A stretch of DNA of 64,000 bases from assembly GCA_948144175.1 (NCBI GenBank), contig CANXME010002314.1:124001-188000 (forward strand), in the 5' to 3' direction. Source of the stretch: Closterium sp. NIES-65. Lineage: Eukaryota; Streptophyta; Zygnematophyceae; Desmidiales; Closteriaceae. Every line of letters starts with the position of its first letter. Position 1 is the stretch's first letter. Of this stretch, positions 50,670 through 62,205 are shown piece after piece. The notes under the pieces were generated by a model, which did no database searches, was not told where the DNA came from, and was given only the letters and a program-made list of their open reading frames with translations. The position numbers and the translations under genes were made by a program.

Positions 50670-50967
50670 TGACCCTGAACTCTGCGTTTTTTGTCGACCT
50701 GAATTACAGATTTGGAGATTGGTGTGCACACCTCAGCCAAGAGTGGTGGGAGACCCTTGCGATCCTTCCTTACACACCTTGCGACTTTCCTCACGTTTTG
50801 AAGGTGAGACCTGGTAACCACCCTGGTTTGGGAGGGGAGGTGTTAACACCTCCCAACTTTTTTTTTTACTTCAGGCTGCGGGTTTTAATGGCGAGAGTCG
50901 CAACATGTGCTACTTTCGCAACTGCGCGACCAATGCCTTGTTCACAGGGATCTTCCACGCTCTAAGG
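50670..50967 (+). pseudogene. Possible spliced gene fragment of unknown family (two exons)
   Basis: After TTTTTTGTCGACCTGAATTACAG (about 50678-50707), a frame FGDWCAHLSQEWWETL...FPHVLK ends at AAG|GTGAGA (about 50806). A short intron ends TTTTTTTTACTTCAG (about 50874), and the frame resumes in phase AAGFNGESRNMCYF, TNALFTGIFHAL, ending AAG|GTACAG (about 50966). Three good splice-like signals in phase are suggestive, but I recognise no domain and the neighbouring exons are not visible. Confidence 0.3.
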
Positions 50968-51264
50968 TACAGCTCAACTTCTCTTACCGCATACATGACT
51001 ATTCCCGCCAAAAGCACTCTACAGTAAAACGTTACGATCTGTGATACTCACCTCGACCATCGACCACTGTTCCCGCCACTGTTCAATCGCGAACCAACCT
51101 CACTGTTTGATTCGTAACCCGCGCTCCAGTCCTCCGCCTCGACAATTCCCAACCTCGGTGACATGCCTTCGCTCAATGTACTCTGGCTTCGATAGTGCAA
51201 TCCTCGTTCGTTCATTCAATTACACTTGTAACACTTCGTATTCAGAGCTACGATCCCTTCTCGG
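50968..51264. other. No gene recognised; left flank of Copia-3a
   Basis: No conserved frame or repeat. Unique-looking sequence up to the LTR start at 51265. Confidence 0.4.
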
Positions 51265-51319
51265 TGTTATGTGATGCTATCATTTGCATTCACGTCTGTC
51301 TGCCTCCCATTATATATTC

Positions 51320-51451
51320 TGAGAAGAAGTGAACGAGAATGAGAATGACTATGAACGAAGTGAGTACAAATAGGAAACCCTGATTGGGTTGTACCCCTTA
51401 TGGGATACCCCACTATAGCCTACAGAAACAAGTAAGCTATATGTTCTGACA
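51320..51451 (-). repeat. Copia-1d 3' LTR (132 bp)
   Basis: Plus strand TGAGAAGAAG...GTTCTGACA. The inner flank CACCCCCATAGG is the reverse complement of the polypurine tract. It is closely related to the Copia-1a LTR in the middle, but the outer end differs (TGAGAAGAAGTG against TGTGGAAAC). Confidence 0.95.
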
Positions 51452-51663
51452 CACCCCCATAGGCAAAGTGGGGGAGAACAAGGGGTCACAAGACCAGTCA
51501 AGCAAAGCAAAGCAAAGCTCAGGGTGGATCACAAAGTCACCACGCATTCCGAGCACAAGTTCAAAGGCCAGAAGGCCAGTTCACATGCAAGATCATATAT
51601 AGAGATATACAAGAGGCAAACAAGCAAGAACAAGAGTATATATAGGCGAAGGTACAAGCAAGG

Positions 51664-54600
51664 TCAAGAGGAGAGCAAGTGAGGCAAGACAGGCACAAGA
51701 CCCAACTGCGTGCAACAACGCTGATGATCACAAGGCGCAAGTGCCTTGGTGAAGACATCAGCAGTGTTGGCCTCAGAGGCCACGTACGCAAGTCGCAACT
51801 GTCCACGCTGCTGTAGCTCACGAGCAAGAAAGTAGCGGAGAGCAATGTGCTTCGTTCTGTGCTCCATTCGCTGCTCTCGACACAAGGCCAGCATGGCCTT
51901 GTTGTCTACGTACAGGACTGGAGGAGAACGAGGCTGCTCTCCAAGGTCGGTCAGCAGGTAGGTGAGCCAACGTAACTCCTGCGCAGCCATAGCCCCAGCG
52001 TAGATCTCAGCCTCACAACTGGAGCCGAGAACAGAAGACGAGCGGGTAGCCCGCCACGAAACAGAGCCGGAACCAAGGCTGAAGGTGTAACCCTGTGACG
52101 ACCGCTGCGTAGCCTGGTCGTCAGCCCAAGAAGCGTCTGCGTGCCCAGTGAGGACCACTGGACTGCGCCCTCCAAGCACAAGCCCCATGCCCGACGTGCT
52201 GCACAAGTAGCGCAACACCCTCTTCGCTGCAGCCATGTGCTCTGGTCGGTGTCTCCCAGGAGCAACATAGCGTGCGAGAATGCTAAGAGGGTATGCAAGG
52301 TCAGGTCGTGTGCAAGTCATCAGGTACATGAGGCAGCCAACAAGCTCTGCAAACGGGCCACTCGACTCTACGGACTCATCCGAAGGCAGAGCTGAGAGTG
52401 AGTGGCGAGTAGGCAGAGGAGTGGCCTGAGGCGAGGAGTACGTGAAGCCGAAGCGCTGAAGGACCTGCTGCACCATGTGTGACTGAGTCAGGGTAATGGT
52501 GCGGCGCGCTCTGTCCCGGGTGATCTGCAAGCCAAGGTAGCTACGCAGTTCACCCAGGTCAGTGCACGTGTGTCTCTTCTGCAGCTCGGACTTCACGTAG
52601 GCGAGTCCAGCAGTGTCAGCTGTGGCAAAGACCAAGTCGTCGACGTACACGAGGATGTAGAACGGCGGCAGAGAGGTGTCGGTGCGCAGAAACAGCGACG
52701 GGTCGGCAGTAGACGGAGCAAACCCAAGTGCCGCGAGCGTAGTCCTCAGTGTGTCGTGCCACTCACGTGGCGCCTGGCGGAGACCGTAGACTGGACGCCG
52801 GAGACTCCACTGGGTACCAGGAGGGAAAGACCCAGTGAAGCCAGGTGGGCGACGCAGCCAGATCTCCTCGTGCAGATTGCCCTGCAAGAAAGCTGTGCTG
52901 AAGTCGAGAGAGTGCAGCTCGTAGTCACGGTGAGCAGCAACGTGCAGCAGAACCCGAAGAGTAGTCATCTTCGGGGTGGGGGAGAAGGTCTGAAAGTAGT
53001 CAACCCCCTGCCGCTGACTGAAGCCACGAGCCACGTAACGCGCCTTGAAGACAGGCGGTGAACCCGGCGGCCGCTTCACCCTGAAAATCCACATGCCACT
53101 GACGATGTTCGCCCCAGGAGGGGGAACAGCGTCGACGTAGGTGCCTGTGGACTTCCAGGAAGCCATCTCTGCATCCATAGCTGCCTGCCACTGAGAGGAG
53201 TAGGGACCCTCTATCGCCTCCACGTAAGAGCGCGGAGTCGGGATGTCTGGTGCATCCGGGTCTCCCTCAGGGGCTAGCAGTACAGACGCGAGATGAGGTG
53301 AAGCGGCAGCCAGACACTGGAACTCCTCCTGCCTGTCCTCAAGGACGTCCGTGCCGAGGGCACACTCACCCCCGACGGACGGAGGACAGGCAGACTCAGA
53401 CTCAGCGACAAGACTGGCAGCGTAGTCTAGACGACAGCGTGCAGCAAAGTCGACAAGCTCAGTGACAAGGGCAGACGCAGCAGACGACTCGAAGGAAGGG
53501 TCAGTGACAGCAGTAGCAAGGAGACGCGTGACAGTAGGACTGGCAGCACGAAGAGAGTCCGACTCCGGGTCGGCAAGAGCAGGAAGCGAGGAAGCAGGAG
53601 GAGAAGGCAAAGGGGCACGCAGAGGAGCAGTGGACGGACGCAGTGACATCCGGTGCGTGCCAGGGACAGGAGGAGGACGCTGACGCGACCCGCGACCACT
53701 AGCGCGCTCAGTACGAACAGGCGACGCAGGACGAGACGCAGGCTCACGACGCTCAGTAAGACCTCCAGTCGGACCAGCGTAGGGAGAAGGAGCAGGCAAA
53801 GGGGAGGCAGGCTGTAGCTGTGGCTGTGACCGGACAGGCTGCGGACCCTCTAAGGGAGGAGGAGGTGTAAGACCAAGAACCTGCTGCAGGAGCAGAACGA
53901 AGTACGGTCGGGGCCGCGCGGCGACGCCAGAAACAGCAGGAACAGCACCAGTACCCCCAGCAGGAGCACCTACTACAGTAGCACCTCCAGCAGCACCAGA
54001 ACCTCCAGCAGCAGCACCAGGAGCACTGTCAGTCGGACCGCCAGCGGCAGGCACAGCGCCAACACCCTCAGTAGCACCAGCTCCAGGAGAACCCTCAGAC
54101 CCAGCAGCTCCAGCACCCACAGTACGAGCACCACCGGGACGCGCGGCAGCAGTACCCTCTGCAGCCGAAGAACCACCAGCACCAGCAGCACGCCTCCAGC
54201 GCCTGGCAAACCACTCACGCAGCTCCTGTGGGGAGAGTGGCTCCCGGCGAGACGAAGCACCCCCAGGCACAGCACCCCCAGGCTCAGCACCCCCAGGCTC
54301 AGCACCCCCAGGCTCAGCACCCCCAGGCTCAGCACCCCCAGGCTCAGCACCCCCAGGCGTAGCACCCCCAGGCTCAGCACCCCCAGGCTCGGCACCTCCA
54401 GGCTCAACACCCCCAGGCTCAGCACCCCCAGACTCCGCACCCCCAGGCTCAGCTCCCCCAGACTCCGCACCCCCAGGCTCAGCTCCTGCAGCAGCACCAG
54501 AGTCACCAGTGACCTCGACAGGCTCGACGGCGTCTACCTGGGACACACCTGAAGGGGCAGGACCCTGAGGGGGGAGGGGGACTACCGGGGGGGGACCTGG

Positions 54601-57567
54601 TACCAAGAAGAGCGGGGGTGGGGGGAGGGACGGAGTGCGGTAGGGGAAGAGGCGGTAGTAGGGTACCGACTCGTCGAACGTGACGTCCTGGGAGGACAGA
54701 ACACGTCGAGAGGTGGGGTGGTAGAACTGCCACCCAGGGGCGTCGGGGGGAAACCCCAGGAAGACGCAGGGAGCAGCGCGAGGGGACAGCTTGTCCGCAG
54801 ACAAGTCGCGGACAAACGCCCGAGATCCCCAGACCCGGAACGCCGACGCATCGCCAACCTTCCCCGTCCACAGCAGGGCTGGGGAGGTCTCCGGCCTGGA
54901 GACCCTGGGGTGGAGGTTGATCTGATGCGCTGCGTACCTGACCGCAAACGGCCACAGAAAATGGGGGGCAGCCACATGCATCATAGACGTACGGGCGACG
55001 TCCATGACCATGCCAATGCGGCGCTCAGCAATCCCATTTTGCTGCGGGGAGTCCGGAAGCGTGAAGGACTGGCGGATGCCTCGCGCACGACAGTAGGCAC
55101 GCAGAAGGCCAGAGGAGAACTCTCCGCCTCTGTCCGAGTGCAGACGCAACACAGGAAAGTCGGAGCCAAAGCTCTGCCTGAGCTGAAGACGAGCTGCGCG
55201 GATCCAGTCGATCAGCACCTCAGTGACCTCACCCTTGCTGCGCAAGGGGAAGACTGTGGTGTAACGCGAGTAGTCGTCAACAACGAGCAGGAAGTAGCGC
55301 TCCTGACCCTGTCCACGGACGCGGGCTGGGCCCCACACGTCCATGTGAAGCGTCTGCAACGGGGCCTCTGTCGGAGGAAACTGGGAGGAGTGAGGGGCAG
55401 CACGCTGGCGCCCCTCGACACAGGGGACACAGGCAGGGCCAGGGCCCTGAGGAAGGGGAGGTAGAGACCGGGGGAGACCAGACACAAGAAGACGGGAGGC
55501 CATGCCTCTGAGCCGAAGCAGAGAGGGGTGGCCAAGGCGGTGGTGCCAGAGGAGGGTCTCGTGAGACAGACGACGACACGAACAGGGGGCAGACTCAGGA
55601 CCAGACCTGGACGCTGCGGCAAACACCTGACCAGACGAAGGGACCCTACCAGACTCAGCACCTGGAGGAGAAGCAGTGGTCAGTGTGTACAGGCTCGACC
55701 CTGGCCGACGTGTAAACGTAGCCAGGTGGCGTCCCGTGCTAGCCTCCGTGCAGTGGGTCACGCGCTGACGAGCAGGAGTGAACTGGTGGACACCCGCATC
55801 CTGTAGGTCAGCACCACTCACCAGGTTCGTCGAGAACGAGGGGAGGTAGAGACCAGACAGGGTGCCAGAGGGGGCCGCCGGACACGGAAGGACCGTGGAG
55901 AAGCGAGACAGGACAGGCCCCCCAGAGGGGTCAGCCAGGGACACCGCAACCGGCCGACTCAGCGGCGTGAGAGTGGTGCGGTCCCGAAAGAAGGAGCGAG
56001 ACGCTCCAGAGTCAAGGGTGAAGGTGTGAGAGGCCGAAGCCGACACAGTACCTGAGAGGGCAGACTCACCAGTACCTGAGAGCACAGACGCACTGGCACC
56101 TAGAGCAGCAGCCTCACTAGCACCTGACGCAGCAGTACCAATGCCCAGGTCGGGCGGGAAACACCGGTAACAGTCATCCTCATCACTACCAGTCACAACA
56201 TACATAGCAGAAAGAATAGCATCAAAGTCAAGATCATAAATGGCTACACCAGCCCTAGACAGCTCCCCCCAGCGGGGGATCTCAGCGGCCTCTGGAAACT
56301 GCTGACGCCAGGCGTCGGTCAGGCGGCCAAAGCAGCGGCGGGCTGTGTGGGTGCCTCCACACCTCTCCCCCGCACGGTCACCGGTGCGAAGAACGTAGGG
56401 GCAGGGACCAAACGCACCACCACGCTGACGCTGCAAGTACCACTCACGGAGCTGCTGAGGGGCGGGGACGGTGCGAGAGCGCTGCTGCTACTGCTGCTGC
56501 TGGCGCTGGCCACCCCCAGAGCTGCTCCGCTGGGACGAGCCACTCCGACCCCCGCCGCCACCGCCACCCCGGCCTCCACCGCCACCCCCGTCTCCACCGC
56601 CACCGCCCCCACCGGTACCCTCGCCCCCGCCTCCTCCGCCACCGCCTCCGCCGCCACCTCCGCCTCCACCGCCTCCACCAGTACCTCCACTCCCGCCACC
56701 ACCTCCACCGCCACCCCCACTCCCTCCGCCACCCCCACCTCCTCCGCCACTGCCCCCTCTAGCTCCACCCGCTCCCTTGCCCCCCTTGCCCTTGCCAGAG
56801 CGGCGTCTACCGCTGGGGGCAGACGCCGCACCGACCGACTGAAAACCAGCGAGGTCGGCCGCAGCGGCAGAGGCGACAGAGGGCAGCAGGGGGGAAGGAG
56901 AACACCCCTCAAAGATGGGGGTGCGAGGGTCACCCCGAGAGGCCCCTACAGCGACGATGCTCTTCTCAGCCGCTAGCAGGGACTCCTCAAGGAGTTCGAC
57001 AGTGAGGGTGGTGGGACAGACAGAGAGAAACTGGTCCCTAACGACACGAAGGGACTCAGGGAGACGGGTGACGAGAAAGTAGAGAGTGATGTACATGGGA
57101 GGAGGGTTTGCGGCGCGGAACTCAGCAGGAAGGGCAGCGCGGTAGCGAGCGTCACTAGCGCGGAGGTGGGTAACGAGGTCAGCGACAGTGGGAAAGGCAG
57201 CGAGGTCAGGGAAGAGAAACGGTAGCATGAGGCGGCTCAGCGTAGCAGAGGAAGGGGAGGAGTAGCGTGCAACTACAGCGTCGTACAAGGCCTGAGCGGT
57301 CTTGCACTGACTAAAGTGGGCACGTTCGGAGGAAGGGAGGTGGCGACGCACAGCAAGACGTGCAGCAGCATCGCGTGTGGCCCACTTGGAGCGAACAGCA
57401 GGGTCAGCATCAGCAGGAGGGGCAGGGACAGCTCCAGAGACAAAGTCAAAGAGAGAAACCTCATCGATCGCATCGCACAGTAAGTACAGCTGCAGGTCCT
57501 CAATCCAGACTGGAAAGTCAATGGCGCGACCCTCAGCGTCAAAAGACAGGACACTGGGGGTGGCCAT
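51664..57567 (-). CDS. Copia-1d gag-pol polyprotein with one TAG in a Gln run
   Basis: The start is taken at MATPSVL (57567), shared with Copia-1a. Domains follow the Copia-1a order: capsid, glycine-rich tract, Gln run, knuckle C-x13-C-x3-H-x4-C (about 56395-56330), protease LDSGAS (about 56020), integrase [33 protein letters not shown] linker, RT YVDD (about 52640), RNase H to LLSS. The only break is TAG at 56488-56490 inside CAG-CAG-CAG, where Copia-1a reads Gln. Everything else is in one frame. The stop falls between the gag capsid and the knuckle. It could be a fresh mutation or a readthrough stop; one copy cannot tell. Confidence 0.92.
54260..54490 (-). repeat. PGGAE coding repeat, Copia-1d
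   Basis: 15-base units as in Copia-1a, fewer and more uniform. They encode the integrase-RT linker. Confidence 0.9.
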
Positions 57568-58079
57568 TGCAGCAGCTGATTGTCTCACCGGGCACGAAGA
57601 GTCGGGTAGCACAGCGGCGCAGCAACTCGGCAGAACAGCAGCTGCGCACGCCTCGGAGCAGCAGCAGCCCCGCAAGAGCAGGAGCTCGGCTCCTCAGGTT
57701 GCCTGGGCGGCTCGGGCGGCTCGGGTTGCTGGGGCGGCGCGGGCGGCTCGGGCGGCTCGGGCGGCTCGGGTTGCTGGGGCGGCGCGGGCGGCTCGGGCGG
57801 CTCGGACGGCTCGGGTTGGTGGGGCGGCGCGGGCGGCTCGGGCGGCTCGGGCGGGTCTGCTGCACAGGCGGTTGGGGCGGCTCGGCTGTATGGGCGGCTC
57901 GTGCGGCGCGGGCGTCGCGACGGGCGGCTCGCTGGCGGCTCGCTGGCGGCTGCACAGGCGGCACAGGGACGGCGGGCGGCTCAGGGACGGCGGCCTGGGC
58001 GGTCGTGGGCGGCTCACGCTGGGCGGGTGCACGGGCGGCTCGGCGGGCGGCGTTCGGGCAGCTCACGGGCGGCTGCGAC

Positions 58080-58720
58080 GGGCGGCTCGCGGGCGTCGGG
58101 CGCTAGGGCGCTGGGGCGACGACGGGCGGCGCCCAGGCGTCAGGGCGGGCGGCCGTCAGAGCGCTAGGGCGGGCGGCGCTCAGGCGTCAGGGCGCTCGGC
58201 CGTCAGAGCGCTAGGGCGGGCGGCGCTCAGGCGTCAGGGCGGACGGCCGTCAGGGCGCAAGGGCGGGCGGCGCTCGGGCGCTAGGGCGAGCGGCGCACGG
58301 GCGCTAGGGCGGGCGGCCGTCAGGGCGCTAGGGCGGGCTGCGCTCGGGCGCTTGGGCGGGCGGCGCTCGGGTGCTAGGGCGGGCGGCCGACAGGGCGCTA
58401 GGGCGGGCGGCCGTCAGGGCGCTAGGGCGAGCGGCCGTCAGGGCGCTAGGGCAGGCGGCCGTCAGGGCGCTAGGGCGAGCGGCGCACGGGCGCTAGGGCG
58501 GGCGGCCGTCAGGGCGCTAGGGCGGGCGGCGCTCGGGCGCTAGGGCGGGCGGCCGTCAGGGCGCTAGGGCGGTCGGCCGTCAGGGCGCTAGGGCGGGCGG
58601 CGTTCGGGCGCTAGAGCGGGCGGCCGTCAGGGCACTAGGGCGGGCGGCTGTCAGGGCGCAAGGGCGGCGGCGCTCGGGCGCTAGGGCAGGCGGCCGTCAG
58701 AGCACTAGGGCAGATAAAAA
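58080..58720 (-). repeat. Leader minisatellite of Copia-1d
   Basis: About 24-base units with core GGGCGGCCGTCAGGGCGCTA, alternating with GGGCGGCGCTCGGGCGCTA forms, over some 640 bases. Different in sequence from the leader arrays of Copia-1a, 1b and 1c. Confidence 0.9.
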
Positions 58721-58761
58721 AAAAAGTACTAGGGCCCGGAGCGCGCTCCGGGCAGAAAAAA
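58714..58761 (-). other. Leader palindrome flanked by A/T runs, Copia-1d
   Basis: GCCCGGAGCGCGCTCCGGGC (58734-58753) is a perfect 20-base palindrome, with A runs on both sides (T runs on the element strand). It occupies the position of the leader stem-loop of the other Copia-1 copies, next to the TAGGGCCCACC box (minus strand). Confidence 0.8.
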
Positions 58762-58812
58762 GTTAAGAGGTAGTGGTGGTGGGCCCTACGAACAATTCCC
58801 ACAGGGGAACCT

Positions 58813-58961
58813 GCTCTGATACCATGAGAAGAAGTGAACGAGAATGAGAATGACTATGAACGAAGTGAGTACAAATAGGAAACCCTGATTGGGTTGTACC
58901 CCTTATGGGATACCCCACTATAGCCTACAGAAACAAGTAAGCTATATGTTCTGACATATTC
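58813..58961 (-). repeat. Copia-1d 5' LTR, primer-binding site and right target duplication
   Basis: LTR 58825-58956; primer-binding site TGGTATCAGAGC on minus at 58813-58824; TATTC at 58957-58961. Confidence 0.95.
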
Positions 58962-59785
58962 GTGCATTGCATGCGTGGTGTGAGCGTGTGCAAGAATTTG
59001 TGATTAGTGTGGTTTGGATTTTCTGAATGTGTGTGGATGTTATTTGGCTTGAGCAGATATCTGAAGTGACTCCTCTGCTCAAGAGCTTTCCGTCGAGCCA
59101 CGTATCGCTTCAATCGGAGCATGAACAAGAAAGTTACAAACATTTGAAGTTCGTATGCTTTTGATATTTCGTTGTGGTGACTATGGAAAGTTCTGAGATT
59201 GACTCCATATGGGATACAGACTTTTGGGGGTTGGGAAATTCGTCCCCATCACTATAGATGCTGCCAAATGGTTGGGAGGGACCAAATTGGATTGGCAAGT
59301 GTGGCCAACTTGGGTGAGGTGGATTGTGGAGGTTGGGAAAGTGACAAAAGTAAAAGTGGGGTTGCTATAGAGAGGGAAATTGTGTGGCATGGGGTTTCCT
59401 TGGTTGGGGACTCTCTTGGGACCTTCTCTCTCATCCTCCTCATCCCTTCCTACCTGGTTCCTAGCTACTCCAACTTTCTTGTGTGAAATTGTGAGACAAT
59501 TGTGATTGAGTAAAGATTCTATGGCAGCTTACCCTCTAGTGCGCCGAAATTCATAACTCAAGAAATACTTCATCTTTTTGTACGATTCAAGTTGGGAATT
59601 GTAGAGACGGACTAGGGCTACAAGATATCTGAGTTAAGTCAAGTTTTGACCGTGCACTTTTCATCGACGCCGTTTCTTGTTAACTCGACTTTTCTGTCAA
59701 GAAACTAGGCCCAACGATTTTGAGTTATTTAGGCCCCTAATCTTTGTAGACCTCGTCTTTAGTCTCTAACAAGTGGTATCAGAGC
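58962..59785 (+). repeat. Copia-3a 5' LTR, main part, and primer-binding site
   Basis: It continues the LTR that starts TGTTATG at 51265 and ends CTCTAACA at 59771 (TGTTA/TAACA ends). TGGTATCAGAGC at 59774-59785 is the primer-binding site. The LTR is roughly nine-tenths identical by eye to the inverted one at 62206-63079. Confidence 0.9.
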
Positions 59786-59991
59786 TGATTAAGGACTTTG
59801 TGGAGAGTCTAATGAAGTGTGAAGACCCTCCTAGACCCACCATGGCGTATGGGTGTGCCTAAGTGGAGTTCCGGAGGTTGGATGTGACTTCCGCTAAGGG
59901 GAAACTCTGCCGAAATTTCGTTGGCGCCGACACTTGTGAAAATATTGTGCGACTTCAGTGTGGACAGCAAGGGGGGAGCTGAAATTTGTGA

Positions 59992-62198
59992 TTGGGAGCA
60001 GAGGAGATGAGTCAAGGGAGTGGAGAAGCAGATGAGAAGAGGAGTGAGCTGCCACCATCCAAGATTGAGGCATTTGATGGCTCCAACTACGAAGAATGGA
60101 GCGGGCGGATGAGGAGCGTGTTCAAGCGCTACAAGCAGCTGAAACTTGCGATGGGAGAAGAGAAGATGCCCGAGGAAGGAGATGCTCAGGATCGGTGGAT
60201 TGAGCGGAGCGTGGTGTTGTTTGACCTCATCTTGCAATCAGTCAACAACGACATGTTCCAACACATCAAGGACTTGGTTGAGTTGGACGACTCCGGTCCA
60301 AAGGCATGGAAGCTACTGCACGACGTGATTCAGCCCAATACGCTGCCCATGGTGATCGTGCTCGGAAGGAGCTGGCGGCCATCTCCATGCGATCAGGAGA
60401 TGATGTGAAACCGGTCCTTGACAAGATCAAGGACACATATGCGAGGATGGCAGCGGCGGGCAGCGAGGTGTCCCAGATGCAGCAATGCACCAAGATCATC
60501 TCGGTACTCGAGAACTCGTGGAATAACATCATCCCCACCCTCCACGTTCAGAAGGACAAGTGGATGCCTGAGTGGCTACGGTAGTAGATCTTGCAGAAGG
60601 ACATCCGCAGGCGCCACACTGGAGGTGGTGCTGCCAACAAAATTGCTGAGGGGTATGGAGCTGCAGGAGGCAGCAGAGGAAGAGTGGATTGGAGAGGCCG
60701 AGGCTGTGGGAGAGGCTTTGGCAGAGGTAGAGGCTGAGGTGACTATAATGAGGGGCATGGGAGCTCTGGAGGCAGGGGGAGCACCCGAAAAGAGGGTGCG
60801 TGCTGGTACTGCAAGAAGGCTGGACACCCATGGTTCAAGTGTTTCAGCCGGCCTGAGGGATGGGCGCCCCTAGGCATGAAGCCGCCAAGTGGTGAACGTG
60901 CACGAGGTGGTGCTGTGCAAGGTTCAGGTGCACAAGGTGATGGTGCACAAGGTAAAGCCGACCCTGGGATGTTCCTCATGGTTGAGGATGTGCAAGGGAG
61001 TGGGGGTTATGTGGGTTCAGTTGGGAAGGTTGTGATGCATCCCCTCACCCACTGGGTGATAGATTCAGGTTGCACAAGTCACATGACCCCACGGGCAGAT
61101 TTGTTTGACGAGGTAAAACCCCCTGGGAAGATCAAGTTTGTGGCTGCCGCTTCAGGTGCTTTGCTCCCTGTGATTGGTGTTGGGAATGCCAAGGTCATGG
61201 GAGCCAATGGGGGGCTTGTGGGGATGGGGAATGTGCTGTTGGTTGAAGGTTTGTCTGCTAACCTCCTCTCTGTGCGCCGGCTGCAGAAACGCAAGGCCAA
61301 AGTGACTTTCAGCCCAGCCAGCTGCTGTGCAAAGCTTGGGAAGTTGCTGCTGTGGGACTTGGAGGAGAAGAGCAGCTGCATCAAGGACCTCTAGCAGCTG
61401 CCCATCATTCCTTGGAATGGGAAACCACCAGCAACGGCAGCGGCAGCAGCAACGGCTAAAACTAGTGCGGAAGGAGAGGAGACTGCACCAACAAATTGGG
61501 CCCTGGATGCAGTCAAGATAGTGCAGCAGTCACAGCAGCCACATGGTGAGGTACTTGCTGGTGTGGATGCAACCGCTGCATGGGCAAAGGCTTCATCCGG
61601 GAGTGGTGAGGCCGATTGGGAGATGTGGCACGAGAGGCTGTCTCATGTGAATTTCCCTATGCTGCAGAAGTTAGTGAAGGATGGGTGCTTGAAGGGGTTG
61701 GAGGTGAAGGGGGCAGCAAAGGAGATTGGGAGCTGCCCTACAGGCCTTGAGACTAAATTCACCAAGTTCCCCTTCAGCAGCAGCACGGGACCAGCCAAGG
61801 CTCCACTTGCGCTAGTGCACATGGATGTGGTGGGCCCTACGAGGGCCCCTTCTCTCTTGGGCAGCCGCTACTTCTTGACCATTGTGGACGACCACACGCG
61901 TGCGGTGTGGGTCTACCCTCTGAAGACTAAGGGGTAGGTGGAAGCGGTTGTTCTTAAGGAGTGGATGCCAAGAGCTCAAAGGGAGAGCGGACATAAGGTG
62001 AAGGTGATCCGTACTAACAACGGGGGAGAGTTCATTGGCACTGATTTTGAGGTGGTGCTGAATAAGAAGGGGATCCAACATAAGCTAACAGTGCCTCACA
62101 ACCCTGAGCAGAACGGCGTGGCAGAGCGGTTCAACCGGACCCTGCAGGAAGGTGCTCGCACTCTCCTTGGGCATGCAGGGCTGCCGGATCCGTTTTGA
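59992..62198 (+). pseudogene. Copia-3a gag-pol pseudogene (gag to integrase)
   Basis: gag starts about 59992 (GAEEMSQGSGE) with FDGSNYEEWSGRM; a frameshift near 60340 moves to another frame, which carries CWYCKKAGHPWFKC (knuckle, about 60800), protease VIDSGCTSHMT (about 61062), integrase WHERLSH, HMDVVGP (about 61818), RTNNGGEF (about 62010) and NGVAERF (about 62113). Stops at 60582-60587 (two TAG), one TGA near 60738, TAG at 61392-61394 and 61935-61937. The second catalytic Asp of integrase is Asn here, and the second Cys of the zinc region is lost. The copy ends at 62198 where the inverted LTR begins. Confidence 0.85.
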
Positions 62199-62205
62199 GT
62201 GACTG

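Larger units (their letters stand above)
51320..58956 (-). mobile_element. Copia-1d: youngest, nearly intact Ty1/copia element
   Basis: The element is 7637 bases; 132-base LTRs at 51320-51451 and 58825-58956 are identical at every position, and TATTC target duplications lie at 51315-51319 and 58957-58961. The primer-binding site is a perfect iMet match. gag-pol is open except one TAG. It sits inside the 5' LTR of Copia-3a. Identical LTRs mean a very recent insertion. Confidence 0.97.
51265..62205 (+). mobile_element. Copia-3a: Ty1/copia element, 5' LTR split by Copia-1d, 3' part missing
   Basis: The 5' LTR is 51265-51319 plus 58962-59771 (865 bases without the insert). The primer-binding site is at 59774-59785 and degenerate gag-pol runs 59992-62198. 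It is cut in integrase at 62205 by the LTR of Copia-3b in opposite orientation. RT, RNase H and 3' LTR are absent. Confidence 0.85.

Noticed and set aside
57377-58543. 388-codon plus-strand frame across the Copia-1d gag start and leader
   Set aside because: It is antisense to gag and then runs through the leader repeat; low-complexity Arg/Ala/Gly only.
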